A DNA stretch of 64,000 nucleotides from Psococerastis gibbosa (lineage: Eukaryota > Arthropoda > Insecta > Psocodea > Psocidae), in assembly GCA_963971405.1 (NCBI GenBank), contig OZ020489.1, positions 44,036,510 through 44,100,509 of the forward strand, read 5' to 3'. Position 1 is the stretch's first letter, and the number at the start of each line of letters is the position of its first letter. Made by a program: the position numbers and the translations under genes. The notes beneath the pieces are model-generated. The model searched no databases and was not told where the DNA came from. It saw only the letters and a program-made list of their open reading frames with translations. Of the stretch, positions 1 through 11,810 are shown one piece after another.

Positions 1-68
1 ATCTTTTCTCTTCTTCTCATCTTCAAGGTGCATTTTATATGTACTGCAGGCATTTCTCGTCAATTTCA

Positions 69-928
69 CTAGATTTTGGGTGGCTGGCACCAACTGGGCT
101 TGATTTCCATATTTTTTAAACTACTTTTTACCTGCATAGCAGCATTGAGCGTCCGCTCGCTCATACTTGCCCTATCTTCCAGTAAATAACGAGCAGAGTC
201 AGAGAATCCTCCCTCTACGTTCGCGTTACCATGCCAGAGAGATAACACTGCCTTGACAACCTTTGTGACAGTTGGATAGGACAGCTTTCCAGTAGCAGTT
301 TTGATGGGGGGAAAAAATGAGTCATCAATGGGTATACTTTTAACGTTCTCTTCAAACTTGATAGAGTCTGTTTCTAACTGTAGAAGTCGCCACTCGTCTT
401 GTAAGAGATCTTCATCGATTTGAAGAGGCAGTGAGCGAGCTACTGTCACCAACCACCCAATGCTAACAGCTTTCATCAGGATGCAAGCAGCGGCAGGCCT
501 TTATGAACTTATTATTGATTGAGCTTTTCTCTAGTAAGTGCTTGCAAGCGGAAACGAAATGGTTTTGAAAATTCAAGAGAAAAGCTGATCGATCAAAATC
601 GGTTAAACGGCCGATTTCTTCAACTATCTCTTCATCTAGAATAATTTGAGTAGACGGAAGTAGGTGATTTTTCGACAGAACATCCGTGCTAACTCCAAGT
701 TTAGCCACAGCATCAGGTTTGCAGACCTTTAATATTAAAGTTTTAGCCAAGCGATTTAACTCCAAATACAGTAAATGAATCATCGGATCAGACGACTGGA
801 AAAAGCCATTAAAACGAGTGAAAATCCTCGCGCTTTTGCAGATGAATATTATCTGAGCACGCATGTTGCTGGTCTTCAAGAGCGAAACGATGCGGATGTA
901 CGATCGGCTCTTCAGTAGCTGGCTTCTT
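69..928 (-). pseudogene. hAT-type transposase C-terminal relic, frameshifted
   Basis: Two minus-strand open frames are collinear and overlap near 463-476, where one frameshift separates them. The downstream part carries the hAT dimerisation signature: PTVTKVVKAVLSLWHGNANV, then a GFSDSARYLLEDRASMSERT segment, as seen in insect hAT-like proteins. The upstream part (ICKSARIFTRFNGFFQ, LNRLAKTLILKVCKP, STDVLSKNHLLPS, LTDFDRSAFLLNF) fits the region that precedes this domain. No DDE core or zinc finger is present, so only the C-terminal third is preserved. The 5' limit coincides with a SINE-A copy, which supplies the first ~30 codons of the longer open frame. No terminal repeats or target duplication were found. 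The hAT call rests on motif recognition, not a search. Confidence 0.6.
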
Positions 929-934
929 TGTGTA

Positions 935-1100
935 GGTGCAAATAAATAAGGACTTTTTTTTGTTCTATTAGTAAGCCAGCCTAGCGGAGTTAAGGCTATA
1001 AAGCCCTCTCTTACACTCAACTAGCAAGACCCGGACCACCTGCTTTACATGCCCTCCGAAACATGACCAGAAAATGTAGCCAGTGTGGGAGCTCCATCAA
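935..1100 (-). mobile_element. SINE-A copy, 5' end degraded
   Basis: This is the reverse complement of the tRNA-derived SINE seen best at 13925-14120. It keeps the GTAAGCCAGCCTAGCGGAGT block, the TGCTTTACATGCCCTCCGAA block and an AT-rich tail next to the hAT relic. The pol III B box is no longer recognisable. It directly abuts the hAT relic and extends its reading frame. Confidence 0.6.
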
Positions 1101-2460
1101 AGAAGGGCAAGTGCATGTGAATGCCAGCATGTTGTGCCCTTATAATATGGAGGCATGCTTGCAAGCTCCCGATGCTTCTACCCACAGAATACTATAATAT
1201 ATAAGAAGTTCTAATATAATATAGGTACAATAAGTATAATGCTTCTACCACGACGTTTATGTTGGCGCAAATTACTTTTAAATTTAAAAAACGTGAAATT
1301 TACGGTTTTAAGCTAATAAGATATAATAAGTTGATTATTTCCGACAAGGGAAAATATGACTTTTGTGACCAAGTAAAGAAAATAATGACATTTTATGACT
1401 GCCAATGAAAAATATGACTTTTTAGGAAAAATATGACCTGGTTCCAGCCCTGATGGTTATAATGTAAACTATGCAGATGCAGATTTTTTACGACCGCCAC
1501 CGCCATTGATTGATTTGTTTGTCTCAGGTTTCACCCTGAACTTTTGTATTTGACTAGGCACTTCACTGTTTTCCTTCATTAACAACTAATAATAATATTT
1601 CATTAATATTAATATATACTATTGCATGTAGGCCTATTTAATATAAATTTGAAGTTGTTTTGAATATATAAATGACCCATTATGTCTAATTTTACAATCC
1701 ACCGACCACAATATTCTATGCAAGAGGTTTCAAGAGATGGTTTCACATCGAAAATTTGAATTTCCATAAATTTTTCATGATGTTGTCAACGCCTGCCAAA
1801 AACACGAACCCAAATCAAAGAGTAAGCTATAACCGTTATAAACACTCCTAAAAAAATTTGATGCAAAACTACAATAATAGTCAGTTTAGTAGTAAAAACA
1901 TTTTTTTCCCCAGGAAGTATACAATATTTCCATGCCATTATTTTATTATTTTTATTTTTTAAATCACAACGCTCGCTACGTACACCATCGAGCCTACGAT
2001 GCCGTTTGGTATTAACTTATTAATTGAGTTAAAAATGTAAACAAAACAATTTGGAATCACACTTTTCATTATCTTGCTTACATTTTTATCCCAGGTTAAG
2101 AAAAAAATAATCACCATAGTATAGGCCTGCAGCTGTAAGCCTGTAAATTGCAATTGAAGCTGTGAAGGCGAATTGCACTAAAACCTTGTTCTAAAGGAGA
2201 ACATTAACATTGGTTTCTTGAGGAAGACATCGCGATCTACAATTAATTAGAGCAGGGAGTTTACACGAGAATTTATCGCATCCCAAATTTGGCTTAATGA
2301 AGAGCATCGGCTAATGCGTACTCATAACGCTACAGAGAGCATCCGCCCTTAGACAGCGATCGAGGCACCTTATTAAAACCAATAACTGGCGATACAGCCC
2401 TCATCATTTTCCTAGATTTGTGGTAATATAACAAGCTAACAAGGCAATTAATTCTGGAAA
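1101..2460. other. AT-rich stretch without recognisable genes
   Basis: Only short, low-complexity open frames occur here on both strands. No splice-flanked coding segment, RNA gene or bounded repeat was recognised. Confidence 0.5.
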
Positions 2461-2711
2461 TGAGGAGGCTGTTACAAACATGGCCAACTCCAAGTTGTAG
2501 AACTTTCAGGAGAGCGGATTTAATGTAGAAAATTGCATTAAGCTTATAGCTAATGCTATAGAGTATTCAGCGCTTCTGTGCGCAATCTGGCAAGCTTTTG
2601 TTACTTTATTTTACAACGTGCAGGCGGACATTAAAATTTTCTGCAAGATCGGATCAAAACCCCATTTTTTTGAAAAAATGGAGTTGGCCACGTTTGTTAC
2701 CAAGCTCCTCA
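2461..2711. repeat. Hairpin element (~250 bp)
   Basis: The two ends are inverted copies. TGAGGAG, then a gap, then TTACAAACATGGCCAACTCC at the left matches the reverse complement of the right end, with few mismatches. A weaker outer symmetry (GAGGCACCTT near 2363, AAGGTGCCTC near 2803) suggests an older, larger palindrome. No target duplication was found. Confidence 0.55.
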
Positions 2712-3137
2712 AATATCGATTCCGACTTCCAAGAACTTCCGTTATGCCCACCTATTGCGTCTTTTTCAGAAAAGCATTATTAACAAATGGCTGAGCTTTA
2801 GGAAGGTGCCTCTGACAATCTATAACTGCATAGAGAGGGGTACAACATTCACCCTGCGAGAGCTATAGAAATTGTTCCTTTCATTGAAATTCACAACGAA
2901 CATTCTGCTTGCAAATTTTTTCAATGCTTTGACTCTTTTCATAACGTTTTCTGTTAACTGAACGATGACCGTATATTCATTTCATATTTACACGTTAGGT
3001 TAGGGTAGGTCAACATTTTTGATAACATTATTTGTGGATATTGAAGCCTGAATGTGATGGCAAATCAGTGGCATTTATTTCATATATTGAATTAAGTTGA
3101 ACCATAGAATGGAGCAAATTAGACAAGCGTTTAAGTA
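2712..3137. other. No recognisable gene
   Basis: AT-rich sequence with short open frames only. The outer part of the preceding palindrome may extend to about 2830. Confidence 0.4.
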
Positions 3138-3290
3138 ATTAAATAAATAATGACTTTTTGTTTTATTACTAAGCCAACCTAGCGGAGTTAATAAGCTCTA
3201 TCTTACACTCAATTAGGAAGGCTCGGGACCACCTGCTTTACATGCCAAAAAATGTATCATTATTGTGGGACTCGGTCCAACGTTTCGGGT
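3138..3290 (-). mobile_element. SINE-A copy
   Basis: Reverse-complement SINE-A body. It starts with the AAATAAATAATGAC tail, followed by ACTAAGCCAACCTAGCGGAG and CACCTGCTTTACATGCC, and ends in a decayed tRNA-like head (TGTGGGACTCGG). Confidence 0.6.
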
Positions 3291-3715
3291 GAAAGTGAAA
3301 GCCGTTGGGATAGGGAAAATCTATAGGCAGCCGAATTTAACCACGGGACAATTATTTACCATGCAACTATTACGGTACCTATACTAATTGATATATATAG
3401 GAAAGTATGTACGGGTACACTCGTTCACTTCGTTCTGTCAACGAAACAGCAATATCAGTTAAGCCTTGCGATTATTGGCAAATGTTATGCAATGAAAATG
3501 AGCAGGCTCTGGAGCAATGACTGCGTAATGAACTGACGGGGCAGAAACCGTTAGTGACACGTCTCAGTGAAAATTGCTAATGATTCCTTCTGATGCCACG
3601 ATAATCCCGCGCAATTCAAACACTCTGCTGTCATTCACCTTTTCACGCAATTTCATAATGATAACTCTCAAGTCTGAAATCAGGGCCGAGTAATATGTAG
3701 GAACCAGGTGTCTTG

Positions 3716-4099
3716 GGTGCCCATTCCATTGACCGGCTAGGGCTATTTCCAAAAACGGTGACGTGGTAGCAGACATCCAAGACTTAGGTGGCGTTTCCAC
3801 CGACCTCGCATTGCAGAATTGACGGAAATGTTTATTTTCCTCTAGGCCATAGTTAAAATTGATCAATGATCATACAGTAAAATCACAAACAAACAAACTA
3901 AAATTAAAAAATGGCGTCATGGGATATGTTAAGTACAAACATTTTAATAGATTTCTATAAAAAGAAAAATTCTAATTTCCGTCAATGTCATTTGCATTCT
4001 GCAATGCGAGGTCGGTGGAAGCGCCACATAAGTCTTCAATGTCTGCTACCACGTCACCGTTTTTGTAAATAGCCCTAGCCGGTCGATGGAATGGGCGCC
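3716..4099. mobile_element. Nested hairpin MITE, copy 1
   Basis: Palindromic element with outer arms GTGCCCATTCCATTGACCGG / CCGGTCGATGGAATGGGCGC and an inner palindrome starting GGCGTTTCCACCGACCTCGC. It is flanked by TTG direct repeats (3713-3715 and 4100-4102), consistent with a mutated TWA target. The left inner arm lacks about 12 bases that other copies have. Both arms carry the core GTAGCAGACAT / ATGTCTGCTAC. It has no coding capacity. Confidence 0.75.
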
Positions 4100-4102
4100 T
4101 TG

Positions 4103-5802
4103 GCGATGAATTTCTGTGCAGTTGTTCTTTTTCCCAATATTATTTTACGTATTGGGCTTAGAGTTTGGTTTATGTTTAATTTAAATTAGTTTAGCTATGA
4201 GGTTTCCAATTTTATTATTTAATAATGCTTCGGCAATGCATTCTTCTTTTCTTCTTCCATATTTTCACAAGCGTGCAATATGCCAGTACGGTAAGCGCAA
4301 TCAATGTGTTTCACTGTGTGTCCTTATTACGGCACTGGCTTTCTTGAGCTTCCAACTTTCTTCGCTTCCAACCGCGCCTCAGTAACGACAGTTTCAAGGT
4401 CAGCCAAGGCAAGCTCACTGATAGCATAAGTACATACGGCAAGGGCCTACTTTCGGCACTCAGCGTACACCATTCTCTTGAATGTTTTTCCTGAGTTTAT
4501 TTTCTGATTTTTTTTTTTTTTTTTTTTTTTTTTTAGCTATTTTCCGATTTTTTTTTCGGTGATAAGTTTTGATTTTATAGCTATTCCGGCAGGGGAAATC
4601 TAAGATGATAAAAATCGGGTCTGCTCTGCCTTTCTTGAATGTTTTTTTTAATTTTTGTTTTGATATATGATAGCTGTAATACATTTCGAGATGGAGACAA
4701 AGTAAAAAAATCTAAAATCAAGAAAATCCATCAAGATTTTCCTGATTTTTATTTTTATGATTTGATGCCTGTACAATTACAAAGACTTTCACGGTCTTGA
4801 TGAATTAGTAGATTCCGGGCTGATAGGTCGTGGTCGTTCAGCCCGCTTTCTACTGCTTCATGGCTTGATGGCTACTCTGCTACTTGAGACCGAGACAAAA
4901 AAAAACTAAAAACAAATAACGAGCTTGGAAAATCGAGTCATTCCGAAGTTACATTTTAGAACAACAAACCAACTATAAATGACGATGCTATGATAATTTA
5001 GATTAAAATAAATAGGAAAGCAAAAATACCGTTCATTGCAACGATTAGTTCATAAACGGCCAAAGCGAGGCTTCAGAAAGATTGGACATAGACTTCACTG
5101 TGCCCAATCCGTTAATGAAGTCATTTACTACGGTATTTAAACGGCCAGTAAAAAGTTCATTAAAAGAGTACGTAATGTCAGAGATGCCGACAGACGACAG
5201 GTCAATGAAACCGACCTACACCAACAGAACTGACAACAATCAGTCAGGGGTTGACGGGTACTCACATTTCACGCCGTGCTATTCTAAATGTTAATCTAAT
5301 CAGATGAGATAACTATGAAAACTTTCATTAAACGACTTTGGGTAGTCAAGATACCGACAGACGACGGGTCAATGGAATGAACAGTCACGCATACATAAAA
5401 TATTTGACAGGGGGGGGAGATCGCCTCTAGCTATCAACTTCTTGCCACGGACAGAGGCCTGAGACAACGTTGAATTCTATCAACCATACCGCTTACCACT
5501 CACAATTGGCCCGACCATCTTATTAGATCTGGCAAACAATGCATTACAACTCACCTTAATTAATTTAGTCTTAAATTCCCCCTCCCGCATATATACGCCG
5601 CTGAAAACAGACCTGCTACATCTACGAGTACAACTGACGTGATAATGGCCTTACAACCTTTTACAAATCAGTATTCAAGTCGTAGATTTTTAATATCATG
5701 CTAAAGGCTAATGTATATTTTTGGCGGGAAACAAACGTCCCATCTCTCTTTTATACTAATAGAACCGTAGGAAGCCCCATCTCATAGTGAAAGGTCATCT
5801 TA
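4103..5802. other. Non-coding; T27 run and CCGGGCTGAT fragment
   Basis: A run of 27 T lies at 4508-4534. A CCGGGCTGAT-family fragment lies at about 4806-4870 (GATTCCGGGCTGATAGGTCG). A short imperfect repeat around ACAGACGACAGGTCAATG occurs near 5188 and 5356. No supported gene was seen. Confidence 0.4.
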
Positions 5803-6186
5803 GGTGCCCATTCCACTGACCGGCTAGGGCTATTTACAAAAACGGTGACGTGGTAGCAGACATTCAAGACTTAGGTGGGGTTTACACCGACCTCGCATTG
5901 CAGAATGCAAATGACATTGACGAAAATTAGAATTTTTCTTTTTATAGAAATCTATTAAAATATTTGTACTTAACATATCCCATGACGCCATTTTTTAATT
6001 TTAGCTTGTTTGTTTGTAATTTTACTGTATGACCATTGATGAATTTTAACTATGGCATAGAAGAAAATAAACATTTCCGTCAATTCTGCAATACGAGGTC
6101 GGTGGAAACGCCACCTATGTCTTGAATGTCTGCTACCACGTCACCGTTTTTGGAAATAGCCCTAGCCGGTCGATGGAATGGGCGCC
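5803..6186. mobile_element. Nested hairpin MITE, copy 2
   Basis: Same architecture as the copy at 34054-34440. Outer arms begin GGTGCCCATTCCACTGACCG, the inner palindrome begins GGGGTTTACACCGACC, and the centre is AT-rich. The flanking direct repeat TTA (5800-5802 and 6187-6189) fits a TWA target-site duplication. Confidence 0.8.
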
Positions 6187-6189
6187 TTA

Positions 6190-6782
6190 TGAACGGGATG
6201 CCATGAACCCCCACCCCTGACTAACAACCTGGATCCCGTCCTGCACAAGCAGCAGTATCGCTAAATGTCCCGCGGCTAAACCGCTATTGACTGCCAGCGG
6301 CACGCTAGACGGAGTGACTGTGACCAATAACAGGCCAGCCAAATTAACACGTTATCAGGGCTGCCAGCATGTGCAGCTACTTTCGCCAAAACCGCGCTAA
6401 TTTGCCAAAATTGCCTGCATTTTGGAAATTTGCGGGTTGCAGATTAACTGATAAATGGTCCGTACAGCGCCCGGGGTCAGTACACGAGAAAATGAATGAC
6501 ACTCAATGGAAAGTTACTGCGAAAACAACTAAAATGAAACGGAATGTCGGAGTACGAGACTCGACATAAAAAGAAAACAATTTTCGTAGGGTTCACCCAA
6601 TCCTATTCTTATTAGGAAATAGAACTCCAGTTTTTCGATTAGAAAAATGATGACATAAGGAAACGTGTTTCCCAACATTCCCCCTTTACCCTACTCCTAT
6701 AGGTTGCGTGAACTGCACTTGGGGAATCGAAAACGGCCATATTTGTTGTTGTTTTGAATTTTAATTTTATTTAATTTAAAAA
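6190..6782. other. No recognisable gene
   Basis: Moderately GC-rich at first, then AT-rich. A 66-codon open frame at 6369-6569 has no recognisable domain. This stretch could contain the promoter and leader of the exon-like segment at 6783, but no TATA box is obvious. Confidence 0.35.
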
Positions 6783-6893
6783 ATGACGTCTGAGACAGAA
6801 ATTAATAAAAAAAAGGAAACATGTGGCAAGAGGTGGACTACAGCATATGTTCATAAGTTAATAGCCATAGGCAAAGAAACTTTAGAGGTACAG
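6783..6893 (+). CDS. Possible first coding exon, unknown product
   Basis: An ATG preceded by AAAAA opens a 37-codon frame that ends exactly at a strong donor (CAG|GTATGT) in phase 0. The peptide begins MTSETEINKKKETCGK and continues RWTTAYVHKLIAIGKETLEV. It is basic, with a W followed by an amphipathic stretch that loosely recalls SANT/MADF-type DNA-binding N-termini; this is speculative. No continuing exon was found: the nearest plausible acceptors (after ATACAG near 6993, or CCTCAG near 7069) run quickly into stops in phase 0. It may be a real 5' exon, a relic, or chance. Confidence 0.3.
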
Positions 6894-8821
6894 GTATGTT
6901 AGGTTAGGTTTTTCTATTGCTATGGTTGGCGGAGGTATCCTCAGGCTGAGCTATTTCTCTATTTTCCCATTTCCCCTTTTCTACCAATACAGTGGTTGAC
7001 TGGTTGACAGAAACACAGAACACACCCCAAGTAAGTAAATAACACGTGTACCTTCTAATATTCCTCAGGCCTAGCCTGGGGTGTGGTGCCGCGGAGTTTT
7101 TTCAGTAATGGCTGGGATCTCCCCGAGTTGGTCCACCAAAAAAAAAAAGCGCGCGTCTTATTTTGAATGGCGGTTTACCGGCAGGTCATTGGCAGCGCGT
7201 GGTTCTGTTCCGGTTGAGGGAAAACAATTGAATTCAAGTAGCCTAACCGCGTACAAACCATTACTAATTATTAACACTTCCGGCCCCGATCATAGGTCAC
7301 AAGGTCCAAACTGTTTGAAAAACCGCAACCGTACTCAAGGGTCCTTCTCACTTTTCTCTTTCTCGCAGTTTCCAATGGAATTTCTCGTTCTTCGGACGAG
7401 CAGCTAGAGTTCTATATACATGATAAATGGGAAACTTATTTCACACAAAAATTTATTTTTTAATTTTGGGGGCCACTTGCTACTTCTCCCCTGACCACGA
7501 GCCATTGAAAAAAAAAACTAGTAGGCGGCCACCAGGATTAAAAAAATATTTTTGATGGCACACTCAAATGTCCCATCCCTCTATGAGCAGCTAAGAGTCA
7601 GTAGTTGGTGGGAGTTCTACACAGAAGAGATGGCACATTCACCCCCTCCACGTCATCTTTTGACCAATCAAGAGCAAGCCTTGCAGCCACAGTGGGATGT
7701 CTTGTTGTTTGGAAGCACTGGAATTGTTGTTTATTATCCGCTAAAGGTCTGTTCATAACCTGTCGATTGGGTAAAAACGCTCATTGTTCAGTTCTCACCG
7801 TGGTTGCCGGTGAACTTTCGATTTTACAGCCTTTACAACACTTTCATTAAAAATCCATAACGACAACAATCAGCACCTGTCACCACAAAATCACTCTTGT
7901 TGTAGGAGCAGGAGCAGAGAAAGCCGGCCGCCAGTAGTCCATCAAAACGTTTTGTTACCTCATTGGCCGACACAAAGGAAGATAGCACACGCTGCGCTTT
8001 GGGCGACTCCGGTGAGCAACCACGCATAGAACTATACAAAAGACATGACCGTGGTCAATTGGCAGAGCAGAAGAAACCGGGCCAATTGGTCGTGGTAGAC
8101 CTACAAACGTTTTGTCAACAGCTGCGGTCAACATCTTCAATGGAAGTGGCTCTACCTGCGGGATGCATACCTGCACCCGGTGGTGCCACCCCATTCGCCT
8201 CAGACTTGTTCTCCACTTTCAAGCCATCACAGTCTATGTCAAGGTTTCTCTTAAACTTTAGCCACGAACTACTTTCACAATTAAACAAATCCACGGACCT
8301 CAAAAAATATTTTTGGAACGGAAAAAAAGGCTAATTTATATTAATAAAATTACTTTTTCCTAATTATTCCTATGATAAATATGTTTACAGACTGACCTAC
8401 ACATGCTACGAACCCCACTTTAAGAACCCCTGGTCTAGGTCTTCCAACGATCCTTCTACCTTCCGATCTCAATTCTCAATTGACTATAGCTCCCTGGCTG
8501 GAGAGTTGCTGCCAACCAATTGATGAGATTGTGACCTCAGAAGAAGATGGCTCTTGGGGTAAACCACGGTTTCGCAAGGATGGAAATAGTAAGAAGCCGC
8601 TTACCAGAAACCATAACCAATAAACAGAAACCATAATATTAGTCATTGCCCATAAATTTGGGTACCAGCTTCACAAACATTCTTGGAAAAACCAATATTA
8701 TATTAGTCATCACTATCGTAATGATTCACAATAGAACCAGCCAGATGATAAAACAATCTGCTACGACGGAAGCTTCATTAAACCAACTAAACATTTTCAT
8801 AAATTTTGAAATTACCTCCAG
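6894..8821. other. Unassigned stretch with open frames
   Basis: A + strand frame at 7963-8334 encodes 123 residues (start MADTKEDSTRCALGDSG) with no recognised domain; antisense frames overlap it. Around 7555-7720 there is a segment with ATCAAGAGCAAGCCTTGCAG and GATGGCACATTC motifs resembling parts of 49660-49800, so it is probably repeat-derived. No splice-supported gene was established. Confidence 0.3.
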
Positions 8822-9880
8822 AGAAAACTTACAGGAAAGTACGCAAGAGACCCTTCCTCCACAATCATCATCATCATCATCAACGTAAGTGATTCACGGA
8901 AGGACCCGGCACAGTGAAAAAGGTGAAAAATTGGCAGCGTCACAATTTGGTTCCATACATTTTCCACCTACATGGGCAAATGATCGGAAAATACTCATAC
9001 ATTTTGGTACTACCACCACAAAGAACTTATAGGAAAGCACACAAGATATCTTTTCTCCACAATCATCACTATCAACATCATCATCAACGTAAATGATTCG
9101 CAGAAGAAATTAAAAAAGTCTAAATTCGGCTCCTTAATTGTTCCACCTACATACAATGTACCTATAAATTAACGGGGAAAAATAATACATTTTATTATTT
9201 CCACTGCAGAGAACTTACAGGAAAGTACGCAAGAGACCCTTCCTCCACAATCATCATCATCAACGTAAGTGATTCACGGAAGAACCGAGCACAGTGAAAA
9301 AGGTGAAAAATTGGCAGCGTCACAATTTGGTTCCATAGATTATCCACCTACATGGGTAAATGATCGGAAAATACTCATACATTTTGGTACTACCATCACA
9401 GAGAACTTACAGGAAAGGACACAAGAGATCTTTTCTCCACAATCACCACTATCAACATCATCATCAACGTAAATGATTCGCAGAAGAAATTAAAAAAAGT
9501 AAAAAATTGGCTAAGTCAAAATTCGGCTCCTTAATTGTTCCACATACATACAATGTACCTATAAATTAACGGAAAAAAATAATACATTTTATTATTACCA
9601 CTGCAGAGAACTTACAGGAAAGTACGCAAGAGACCCTTCCTCCACTATCATCATCATCATCAATGATTGATTGATTGATTGATCAACGTAAGTGATTCAG
9701 GGAAGAACCGAGCACAGTGAAAAAGGTGAAAAATTGGCAACGTAAAATTCGGCTCCATAAATTGTCCACCTACATAACTGTAAATCAACGAGAAAATACT
9801 CATAAATTTTGGCATTAACACCACAGAGAACTTACAGGAAAGTACGCAAGATACCTTTCCATCATCATCAACATAAATGA
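8822..9880 (+). repeat. Tandem array of six ~190-220 bp exon-like units
   Basis: Each unit contains the block GAACTTACAGGAAAG (near 8825, 9023, 9210, 9403, 9607, 9828). This is followed by CGCAAGAGACCCTTCCTCC or a variant, then an ATC-rich run ending CATCAAC and a donor-like GTAAGT or GTAAAT. Most blocks are preceded by CAG. Units alternate between two subtypes: A has TTCACGGAAGAACC and GCAGCGTCACAATTTGG downstream; B has TTCGCAGAAGAAATT and TACATACAATGTACC. This gives a ~385-bp higher-order period. Block lengths from AG to the donor are about 63, 67, 55, 67 and 81 nt, and the sixth has lost its GT. Mixed lengths mod 3 argue against one spliced protein. A satellite-like array is the simpler reading. 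Confidence 0.7.
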
Positions 9881-11298
9881 TTCACGGAAGAACCGGACCC
9901 GTTAAAAAAGGTAAAGACGGGCCCATTATATAGCAGTGGGTTCCATAGGGAGAGGTTCCGCCTACTATACGTAGTTTGTGACGTCACGGTAAATACTTGA
10001 CAGTAATGCGGGAATTAAGCTTATAATCTCTTCTGGATCACGGAAACTACAATTGGCGACCGGATATAACACAAAGTGGAAACATTTTAAGAGGAAGTTT
10101 AAGCTTGCTTGGCATTGGCAACCCCAGGATCACCCCAAATTTAATGGGTTACATTTTTTATTTAAGTTATTAAGATTTAGCCTCGGCCATTGGTAATTCA
10201 TACACCATATTATAAGAACCTTTTCATTCTTGTATATGTTTAAATATTACAAAGTTAAAAAGGAGGCGATTTTATTGATTTCATACTTGTTGGCATACAT
10301 TTTCTATGAACTTGAAAATTCGGTAAATTGCTGTCGCCCATCACTATCAAGGAAAAACCCCTGCACCAAAACACACAACGTTTCCGTAGCACTCTGTATG
10401 GAAGAGCCCTCTACCAATTAACGAGAGCAAATCTTTACAACATAAGTGTTAAATTGAATTAAAATACAAGCCAACCTATTTTGGGGTGATCGCCAATTGA
10501 TCGCTTCATTTGAAACATGTTTTAGAAATCTCAAATCTTGTTGGGGAGGGGAAAATTATTTAAATTGAAGACCCTGTCACCCTACTGATGTAATTGACCT
10601 ATTTTATTTCAGACTCGGGAAACCAGTATTTCAAATTAGCCGCCCGGGCATGTGGCACCACTTTAGACGAGGGTCGAGAGAAATGGAACCATTTTCTGCC
10701 TTGTCTGTCCCCCCCCCCCTCACCGCCTACCCCCTAACGGGTACCACACCGGAAACTCGATTGCCGGGCATGTTGCTAACTACAGAAACCCAAATTAGCA
10801 CAATGATTTTCCGTTTAAATACCAGAAAACATAGCTGGATTCATATCGTCAAAACTTTAAGTAAAAACTAAAAACTACAAATCCATAGTAAAGATTATCA
10901 CCGCGAGGGTTTTGTTAGAACATTACTTACACTCTTACATATACAAATGGCAGTAAAGCTAACTCCAACCTAGGTCATAAAATTCTAATATCGAGTAGAT
11001 AGGTTGTGTTTTAAGCTTATGTTCAACAATTTTTCCAAAATGGAGCCGACTTTCTGAATGAATTGACGGTGGTAGTAAATTATATAATCTAATGGCCAAA
11101 TTTGGGAAACTATATATTTTCTTATAGATAATCTGCATTTAAGATATAGAGAAGTCGTCAAAATAGAGTAGCCGCTCTTAGTGCTTTGAACTGATTTTGT
11201 ATTGAATAAAGCAGTAGAATTCGGGCTGGTAGGCCTTAGTCGATCTTTAAACTTTCTTATAAAATTTGTCCGTAGCTTGCCCAGCCAAAGGACTACAT
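9881..11298. other. Non-coding, scattered short repeat similarities
   Basis: The segments TGGATCACGGAAACTAC (near 10033) and CTAGATCACGGAAACT (near 11638) recur. CATGTTGCTAACTACAGAAA near 10770 resembles 35256. A CCGGGCTGAT-family remnant (GAATTCGGGCTGGTAGGCC) is at about 11217. No supported gene was found. Confidence 0.35.
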
Positions 11299-11523
11299 GA
11301 GTCGTCTAGTATCAAAGTCGCCAATGTAATTTTTGACCAATTTTTCAGAAACCACAAAACCTGTACAAATAATGTACCGTATTAAACTAAAGTGATAGTT
11401 CAGTAACTGTATTGCCAGTTTAGTTTAATACAGTATACGAGTTTTACTGATGTATTTACAGGTTTTGAGGTTTCGGAAAAATTGGTCAAAAATTACATTG
11501 GCGACTTTCATACTAGACTACTC
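11299..11523. repeat. Hairpin MITE with ~70-bp arms
   Basis: The left arm GAGTCGTCTAGTATCAAAGT and following bases (CGCCAATGTAATTTTTGACC) is the inverted copy of the right arm, which ends ACTTTCATACTAGACTACTC. The centre contains a second inverted pair (ACCGTATTAAACTAAA / TTTAGTTTAATACAGT). It is non-coding, with no clear target duplication. Confidence 0.75.
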
Positions 11524-11810
11524 ATATGATCGCTTCCTCACCTTAGGTTGTTAAATTTTTGTTTTCGCTGGCCTAAATCCTCCATGGGTATAGTCGTGCC
11601 ACACGGAATTAGGCTTAGGCATGCATTATGATCTGTTCTAGATCACGGAAACTTAATAGGAACGCACTTGACAGAAAACAGGCTAAACTGGAAAATTTTG
11701 TAAACATTTTCTAGAAATCACAAATTAGTGATGACCTTGCTGCGGGGAGAAAATTATGTAAACAAGGCCTCATCTATACACGCCATCAGCCCCGTCTGGC
11801 GGGAATGTAG

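Noticed and set aside
4460..4684. Lysine-rich minus-strand ORF
   Set aside because: Produced by a 27-base T run; low complexity.
8822..9880. CRISPR array
   Set aside because: Repeats are ~190 bp, imperfect and without short unique spacers; the host is a eukaryote.
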